Source of the DNA: Gymnogyps californianus
Lineage: Eukaryota; Chordata; Aves; Accipitriformes; Cathartidae
Direction of reading: 5' to 3'
DNA length: 64,000 nucleotides
Assembly (NCBI RefSeq): GCF_018139145.2
Contig: NC_059475.1
Coordinates: forward strand, 6,547,437-6,611,436
Under the pieces are notes generated by a model that worked only from the letters and a program-made list of their open reading frames with translations, was not told the origin of the DNA and made no database searches. The translations under genes were made by a program, and so were the position numbers. Shown here piece by piece: positions 55,701-64,000 of this stretch (position 1 is its first letter; every line of letters starts with the position of its first letter).

Positions 55701-58700
55701 CGTCTGGAAAATAAATCAGGTAGAAAGAAAAACAGTAAATCAGGAACAGTGGGGACTTTAAAAAATGAAGTTAATGTTAATTTAGTTAGGAGAGGAGACT
55801 ACAGAAATGATCTTTCCTTCTCCATTAATTTTTTCAACGGTCTATTAAATGACTTTTTTTTCAACTCCCATGCCTCCACTCCTCATCTGGAAAACAGAAA
55901 ATCAAAAGAAACAGGAAAAAATATTACCACAGAGCTGGAAGATCTTAGCAGAGGGATCGTGTAACCTGTTTTTCCAATTACATGAAACCCTTGTGTATGT
56001 GTGCTGATGCAGATATTCATGTGTGCCTTAGATATAGAAGCAGATCACTTTTTCAATACTCTAGCCATTTGTGTTACTGTTCTTAATCTGAGTCCTGCGG
56101 ATGAGAGCTGGAAATATAGTTTGTTCCTGCACACCAGGGCTTTGATTCTCCTGCTGCAGTAGACAAGTAAATCCTATTAAGGTTGATGGAGATCTATTGA
56201 TGTCTTATTGGGGAGGAAATTTGGGTTCCTACTTGCTACGTGGGCCTTAAAGAAGGGCTGAAGAATGGACTTCATGTGCAGGGAGGACTACAGGGATTAT
56301 TTTAGTTTCCTTATGTACAAAAGGTAAACTTCATTATAGTAGTCTAAATTCTTGTTTGCTCAAAAGCTTGTTGAACAGCCCTTCTTGACTGCTGTGACAT
56401 TAAAGCAGCCTGGGTAAAGCCTTTGTTTTCTTTTAAAGGAGAAGATGGAGCAAAGTGCTCTGTTTTTTCAAGAGGGATTGGAAATGTCAGCTGATGCTTT
56501 GCAGCACAGATTTATTTAATCTGAATTATTATTGCAGATTAGAAGCAATGTTGTCCTGGGTTAAAAGCAATATAATGTTTATAAAGAAGGTTCATAACAC
56601 ATTTATAAAACTGGTGCTGTCAAAATAGATCAGCCAGGAGATAATTTTATCCTGTAGATGCTTCTTACAGCCATATCACTCAACTCATTTATCTTTCTGG
56701 CCCAAGTTTTACTAAATCTGAAACAATAAACTGAAATCTTTTTTCCCCCTCCTCAAAAGTAATAATAACTGAGCCTATGAGATGTAATAAGAGGTTGTGC
56801 TTTTAATGGCTTCCAAGCCTCTGAGCTCATTTCAGGAGTGATTTTGCTGGCCTTCCCCTGGGGAACACTGGGGCGCCCACAGCCATGCGCTTCTTGGAAG
56901 CACAAAGCACTGCCCCAGCTCACTGGGGACCGCAGAATCTCTAATTAATAATTTTCACGGGTTAAGCTGGCTTGAAGTCTCCCAAAGAGCAACATGCTAA
57001 ATTCACAGCATTGTAAATAAGTAAATGAAGTTGAGCAGTGGTGCTTTAGTCAAAACTTGGGACATTGTGTTCACTGCAAAAATGTCTTATGCCACTGTGG
57101 AAGTGCTCCTGTTCAGCAGCAGCTCCTGCGTGTGTCTGGAGAACAGGATAACCTCAGAAAAAAATTAGGGGAGGGACGAATCTTGGATAATCAGCAAGTT
57201 TACAAGCATGTTCATCATGGGTTTTGAAAGGAGATGGAGAAGGAAAAGTATGGAGGTAACGAAAATCAACAAACCTTCCCAGTTCATATGAGGTTTCAGG
57301 ACTTTTAGATGGCTATGAATGTGGTACCAATATTTCAATAATTGCTGGGAAGTGGAGGGCCAGTTTGCAACACTTCAAACCATCGATTTAACATCTGTAT
57401 CTTATAAAAAGCATGGAAATAATACTTAGGGCCAATCAAAAGAGTACATGCGTTGTAGTAATAGTGTAGCAGAAGACAAATGTTCCTTAGGAAAGAGAAG
57501 TTTAGTGCCATTTTGTTTGAATTGGTACATGCAGTATGATATAAAAGTATTGTAATTAATATTGCATTTCAAAACGAGTCCAATAAGATTTCAGCATGAG
57601 AGACTTTCTGTAGTGTGAACAGCAGATTAGGGACAGAGTGACACAGAACTAAACCACAGCTGTCCCTTGTTCTAGCCTAGGTGGTGACATCCCCATTCTC
57701 TTGGAAATTCACCCTTTAGTCAGCAGCAGCAAAATTGCTGTGAATATTAGTTCAGATTGGAAAGCATATTGTAATGAGAATATGCTGTGATCTTTCTGTA
57801 CTCTCAATTTTAAAAATTAAGTTCTACACGTATACTCTACCAGCTTGTTTTTAAATAAAAGAATAACTGTAGGCACAAACATTTGCTTGTAGCTAGTTTA
57901 GCGTTGTAAGAGTTGTGGTTTGTGCTATCATAACTAATCACATGAACTAAATGGGAAACATGTCTGCTTCATCAACCCATGGCCTCTACCATACGTCAAG
58001 AAAATGTGAGTTGCTGTGAATATTCTTATGCCACCAGCTTTATCCAAATCCTTTTCCAAACCACTTCAGCAGAATTACAAATATCGTATGGCTTAGAAAA
58101 TAACGACAGCTTGAAGGTCCACGAACAGCCTCTGAATAAATCCACCATCCTTTTCTGAGACTGACTGTGAAGTATTGTATTCCTCTGTCTTTCGTGAGGG
58201 TTGTAAAGTATTGCAGGGAGAGCTGGACCAGCAATATTTGTTGCTCTAACAAGAGAGAGGGTTGGCCAAAGCAGTGTCACTAGGTGTCACTAGCACTGAC
58301 CTGCTGGAGGAAACTAGAGAGGTGATTTCGTTTCCCAGTCCACCTTTTTTCTCTCGTATCCATTTTGATGATATGTGGGTATCTGGTTTTCACCATCTTT
58401 CTGTGGGGCCTCAACTGAAGAGGGCCTTTATCTCCTCTGAGGCCTTTCAGAGTTATTGCCAAACACGATTTTAATAAATCACTTTTCTTGCCGTAGCAGA
58501 CTTGGACGATAGAGCCTCCGTGGCACAATACTCTAAACATATGTGTAGTACTCCTACAAGCTTGTTCACAGCCGGTCCAGATTTTGATTCTATGTATAGT
58601 GCCTTGGATCTGGAGCAAGGGAATACTGTCAGGGCTTGGGCAACATTTGGTCTTAATTTGAAAATAATTCAAGCTGTATTTAAATGCTTACTTGGAATGT

Positions 58701-60139
58701 CTTGCCACTTGGAGATTTTATGCTGGCAGTCATATGAGTTATCTAAATTGTAGAATCATGTAAAAAGTGTATTCTTATTGAAAACTGGCTCATTTTATTG
58801 TAAACTGGCTAAAACCCAGAATATACTGGCTATGAGATGAACTTGTTCAAAATGGAAAGATATTTCCAGTTAACATTTTATGGGGATTCATTTTTAATTT
58901 CTAAGATTTTTTTTTTTTAATTTCTAAAATTGGTTCTGTTCTTCAGCTGTTGTTGTTCACTGCCTGTTTCTTGCTGACCACAGCCATTCACAAATATGAC
59001 TTTAGCTAGCATTTCTTTATTGATTATTACCAGACTACCTCTCTGTTTTGGAGCTGACTCCTGTTCAGGCTGAAATCTCAGTTTGTCTCAGATATTTCCC
59101 CAGACCTAGAAGTCGGTCTAAATTGACTATGACAAAACATGGGCTCTAAAATCTTCCACCGCCAAAACAGTCTGCGCTCCTATATGCTTCTCCTTCCTTG
59201 TGAACCCCAAGGACTTCAGAAATGCGGTCTGGTCCTCTTTGATGCTTCTACCAAAATATTACGGGAAGGACTGTTTTCCTGACTCATGCTATACATTGCT
59301 GGTAAAACTAAGAGGATGCCATCAGCTATTTTATACCAAGTACCTGTCTCTACTGCTTCAGGTCTGTCCTGTGTCTCTGTTCTTGACTGCTGCTGTTTTG
59401 CCAAAAGGATGGAAAGATGCTATTTCCCACATAGGGCTGAAATGTCTCATAGGAGCTTGCAACGCAACTTTTGGCCGTTGGACTCCATGTCCATTAGCCA
59501 TCTCTGCTGTGACAGTTAAAAAAAAGGAAAAGAAAATCAACCATGGACAGGCAGATGGTGTGCTGTGATCTTTGATAGCTTCTGAATTTTTTGACTCTTG
59601 CCTTGCGTTCTCCCATCTATTCCTTGCATTTACATGTTGCCTTGTTCCTAGAGAGTAAGAGATGTGAGATGGGACACACTATTGATTATTTACATGCTCA
59701 GTGTGCAGCATTATAAGGCTGGAGCCTGTAGGACTTGTTAAGATATAATAATGGTAGTCTGCTTTGGCTGAACTGAAGGTAAGAGCATACAACATCTATA
59801 CAAACACATACTGAAGAGGAGGAGTTGAGTTCTCCATCCAGTAGGAAGAACTACAGAAATTATATATATGTTTATATATGTTAAAGAATATTCAGTAAGC
59901 TGTATGTCAAAAAGAAAACTAGAAAGGGATCTAAAAGGACCTTATTGTGTGTAAGAAAGAATTCAATAAAAATGTTGGGTTTTGATACTGCAAATATTTG
60001 CTTATTGAAGTTAAACACTTGGCTTTTAAATGGAAAATGAGCAAGGACGAATATTTTTAATCTAACAGTAAAGCAGGTGATCCTGATTTGTGATTCTGTC
60101 AAAAACAGTAAGCAAAGTCAAATACCAAATATGACCATC

Positions 60140-60169
60140 TGTATATCTATAGATGTATATAGATATACA
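60140..60169. repeat. A+T-rich perfect inverted repeat (12-bp arms, 6-base loop)
   Basis: The arms tgtatatctata (60140-60151) and tatagatataca (60158-60169) are exact reverse complements around gatgta. Confidence 0.85.
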
Positions 60170-62716
60170 TACATGTAATATTATGCCCTACACATTGAAG
60201 GTTATATCCTGGGCACCTTAACCGGTTGCCAGATAATAGCACAAGAAATGAATTAACTTCAGTGACTAACTAAAACTGAATGCAGCTGGCAGATTCCTCA
60301 AAACAGCAGCAGCAAGCGTTAGCCAGCAGCAAGGAGGAGGCACAATGCATCCCAGCTACGCGTTTATTGTAGAAATTACAGTTAGTCTTCTCTTCTCCGA
60401 TGCAAACTCCTGGAGCATTTGACAGAGCTAATGGGAAAACGTTTCTCTTGAATGTTGTCAGATGGAGCTCTTTCCAGCACGTCTGAGCTTTGATTTCCCC
60501 AAGGTAAACAAAGGGAACCCAGTTTTGGGATCTGAAACATTTTAGATTGACGGTGGTGTTTGGAAATGAAGTGGTGGGAGGCGAGAGAGGGTGTCCCCTG
60601 TGCCCTTCCACTTCCCGCTGCAGTGACAGCTGCTTTGGCAATGAAAAATCTTGGGATCTTGTTTCCAGGCAAATGAGATGTTGATGACTAAAGTAATCTG
60701 GAAGTATACAGGGAGTTTATAATAAGGAGTATAGTGAGGAATATATTCATAATGTTGAAGAAACTATCCTAAATTGCCTATTGGTAGAGAATCCATTTCA
60801 GTTGGATGAGTTTCTGGCACTTTGCTGGAGTTCTGCAATTAGTCTTGAGAACACTCTTAAAGCATTTTTTGGAAATACGATCATAGCTAGCACAAGCTAG
60901 TGAAGGATTTTGTCTGGAGGAGTCTCATTCACAGAGGCAGGTTGCCGTAGTTTCACGCTGATGATCTACATGAGAGCTGATTTAAAGATTCTTGGTGCTG
61001 GAAAAGACATCTGAATTTCTTGCCATCAGGTCAAGTTAAATAAGAGTAACAGAGAGCTGTCAGTGACAGCAGCCACGTGCGCTGCATGTACCGTGCCAGA
61101 GCACTGCATATTTGCCTGCGATGGCAGGGATGCAGGTGGCCTGTTTGAGCAGCACGCACTGTCAGACAGGGAGATGTCCACCTTCAAGCAGGACAAACTG
61201 CAGTGGCTGCTGCTGCCCTAGACCTGGACCCTTCCCACTCCCCTGCATGTGTGGGAGGAGAGGAGGAGGTGGAAGAAGGAGAGGTGTGGTGGGTGACCAC
61301 GGAGGAGAAAGCAGCAGCATCCCCCTTTCCTAGTGCTGTCCCTGAGCCCCAGCTTCTGGCTTCAGGAATTACCTCCGTGCCCTCCTATCCAGAAATCTCT
61401 GTGGCTTTCCCATCCCTGGAGTTGTTTCATTTAAGTCAGGATTCAGGCCCACTCATAAGAAAAGAGGGAACATTTCTCATCTATTTCTCTACTTGCTGTA
61501 CTGGTCTCTAGATAGGTTAGGCTTCTAATCACCTGTTCTGTCGAGTCGGCATATGTATTTATGATAAACAGTCATAGGCTATCTCTTGTGCTGTAATATG
61601 TTCCACTTTCTTGGAAAAAAAAGTAAAAATAAAATAAATTTTTAAAAAACCAAACTGCAACCAACCAAAAAACCCCAGCTGCTTCAATAAACTATATAAT
61701 AGCTCTCAGTCCAGGGAACGGCAGCTCCAAGGTCTGGCACGTTTTGCATGTATGGTTATTCACTTCAGAAGTGACAGGTAATGTGAATATTGAACCTGAA
61801 CAGCCAGGGGTGCTAGGCCAGTGCTCGCAGTGCCCCCTCCCTTGTTATTCAGCTCACAGTAGATATTTTAGATGCTCATTTGTACTGGGTTGTGGGAGTT
61901 TTTGTTGTCTTTAATCTCATAACCTCTCAGTCTGATGTTCCTGGCTCAGAGCACTCTGTTCTCGTATTCCTCTTGCAGTCTAGCAAACCAGCAGCCAGCT
62001 CCGCTATTTTTCATCTGTGAAATGGAATAAACAATTTGATCTGCAGAAATATTTTTCATTTCTAGTTTCAAAGCCACAGATTTTTCCCAAGACGGTAAGA
62101 AGATCAGTGAGTTCAGCACATTATTAGGGGTTTGTTGAATGCTTCTTAGGGTTCAAAAATTGGTTGCAGTGCTATGTTGGGAAGTAAAGACAGCATGTTC
62201 TGTGTTCTTTTACTCCATTTCTGCTGTACGAGGGATTTTATAGAATATGTGCTTTTATTTAAGCTCCTGCCCATAACACCGTAATGGCAACCAACGAGTT
62301 GATGGTTGAATTCAAGACTTCGCTTTCTAGCCGTGGTCCTTTGAAGGAGGGAATAGCATTCCTCACAGCTCACTGGAGCTGATTCTGAAGCAGAATTTCT
62401 TGCCGGTGAGGTCAAAATATTTTAAAAAATTATGGAATAAAAAATCCTAAACATTTTTAAGGCTGATTGTACCTGGACTGTTTTTGTGGCCACTGTTTGC
62501 TCTGGCATTTATTCACTCTTGCAATACCTACTGTCTGCCAATAGACTTTTGCTTGTCTCTGGCCCTTTGGGAGAAGCTCCAGTTGACTGAGTTGTCATGG
62601 GTAGGTTTCTGTAGATATCTCATTCCTTGCCCTCAGGGAGCTTCTGAGCAGTTATCTAGTAACAAACAGATGGTTTTATTAGTAAATATGACACAACATT
62701 AAAGAAGACAGTCCTT

Positions 62717-62907
62717 GAGGGTGGTGAAACGCTGGCACAGGTTGCCCAGAGAGGTGGTAGATGTCCCATCCCTGGAAACATTCAAGGTCAGGTTGGACAG
62801 GGCTCTGAGCAACCTGATCTAGTTGAAGATGGCCCTGCTCGTTGCAGGGGGGTTGGACTAGATGACCTTTAAAGGTCCCTTCCAACCCAAAGCATTCTAT
62901 GATTCTA
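62717..62907 (+). mobile_element. CR1 LINE, 3' terminal fragment
   Basis: The fragment begins abruptly at gagggtggtgaaacgctgg and ends ...ttctatgattcta. It is close to the last 200 bases of the copy at 40-533, differing at scattered positions and small indels. The severe 5' truncation and 3' microrepeat are typical of CR1 insertion. Same strand as the first copy. Confidence 0.92.
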
Positions 62908-64000
62908 AATAAAAACAAGTAAATAAAAGTTTAAACAAACAGACCAAAAAACCCACTGACATTATATTTGTTGGTTTCTAAAGGCAGGCCCCAACATACT
63001 GCTCTATCAGGTCTAGTGAGACTGATGACAGTCACTAATCTCTGCTTGTGTCGTGCCTGCGTTAATCACTACGTCACCCTAAGCTAGAGCTCTAATTCCT
63101 GGTAATTAAACTCAACCTAAGAGAACATCAAATACCTCCAAGTATATGTTTGCAGGTAGGTCAGGAGGAGACTTTATGATCTTGATATGAAGGTAAAGTT
63201 CATCTTAAATTTTTGTCCAGGTGGTATTAAACCACTGAACTTGATGGATGACACTGTTCTTGCAGAAGTGCGTACCTTGCAGAACTGGATCTTGAGTCAA
63301 AGCCAAGTCCTGCATGTGCGCACATGTACAGCTTCTGTGGAGTGGAAATTAAAAATTTTCTGATGTACCTGTTTAAATTATGAGGTGACTTTCCATTTTC
63401 AGATTGATCAGGCCACTTATTGATTTTGGTTGACTGCAAATGAGTGGAGTATTAGGTCCTTAACAGCTGAGTCATTTGAAATGAAATGTCGGTGACACCT
63501 ACCCTGCGGTCACAGAAATGTAAGCGTACATTAATTTCCACATCTGTGAAAGGCCCATAAGCCCTTTTGAAAGCTTTGTTAGGCAGCTTCCAGTAAATAA
63601 CAGCAGATTTTTCTCTCGTAATCTTCAAACTTCTGTAATTTAACTGTATGTATGTAACCTCTAAAATGTATTGTATGTAAACATACACACTCACATACAC
63701 TTTGCAGTTTTCTGGCAACATTAGAAATGCTTTGATCTATGTAGTCAGTTTTATTTCTAATTTCTTGAATAATCTTATCTTCTACTGATCCATCTGAGAG
63801 GTTCTCCTAAGCTGCTCTTTCCTCGGCTCGTATGATGCGACATACATGTCCTCTCACAAGCAGGGCTGCTTGGACACCAGTTCAGAGCAGCCAAGAAACA
63901 GCTGGAGGGGGCAAGTGGAAACATGTGATTTTCTCTTGTTTATCCTGGCATTTTAGAGCAGTGAGCTTTTCCAGACTTGGGTATTCATTAATACCAAAGA
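62908..64000. other. Gene-poor sequence at the window end
   Basis: I see no supported coding signal. A/C-rich DNA directly follows the CR1 fragment (about 62910-62955). The open frames here are short and unrecognised. Confidence 0.5.

Overview
The window is vertebrate, almost certainly avian, nuclear DNA. It carries interrupted genes with GT-AG introns. It also holds two 3' ends of CR1 LINEs, the dominant bird retrotransposon, which end in the characteristic ATTCTATG-type repeat. The intron sizes and the roughly 30 kb gene-poor stretch fit a bird macrochromosome. Orthologues of both genes lie side by side on human 11p14. I saw no rRNA, tRNA, CRISPR array or prokaryotic-style operon.

Layout. 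(1) 40-533: 3' end of a CR1 LINE, plus strand, inside an ANO3 intron. (2) 1142-7768, plus strand: the last seven coding exons (304 residues plus stop) of the anoctamin ANO3 (TMEM16C). The 5' two thirds of the gene lie before the window. (3) 7769-16747: ANO3 3' UTR, the ANO3/SLC5A12 intergenic spacer and the SLC5A12 3' UTR. (4) 32624 down to 16748, minus strand: the complete coding region of SLC5A12, the sodium-coupled monocarboxylate transporter SMCT2. It has 15 coding exons whose phases all agree, giving 629 residues. (5) 32625 to about 33.7 kb: presumed SLC5A12 promoter side, with a G-quadruplex-type tract. (6) About 33.7-64 kb: a gene-poor region with no exon I can support. It contains an exceptional pair of homopolymers (72 T, then 102 C), A/C-rich and G/T-rich low-complexity tracts, small tandem repeats and a second CR1 3' end at 62717-62907.

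The two genes are convergent (tail to tail). They are not known to act in one pathway: ANO3 is a neuronal TMEM16-family membrane protein and SLC5A12 takes up lactate, pyruvate and nicotinate in kidney and gut epithelium. Their pairing is nevertheless old. The paralogues ANO4 and SLC5A8 are neighbours on human 12q23, so this looks like one half of a duplicated block.

I found no convincing new biological system. The observations most worth a second look are the poly-T/poly-C pair, the SLC5A12 C-terminal PDZ-type tail that resembles its paralogue rather than human SLC5A12, a 12-bp coding duplication in an extracellular loop, tandem splice sites in both genes, and a hairpin that would hide the first SLC5A12 splice donor. 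Comparisons with human proteins are from memory, not from a search.
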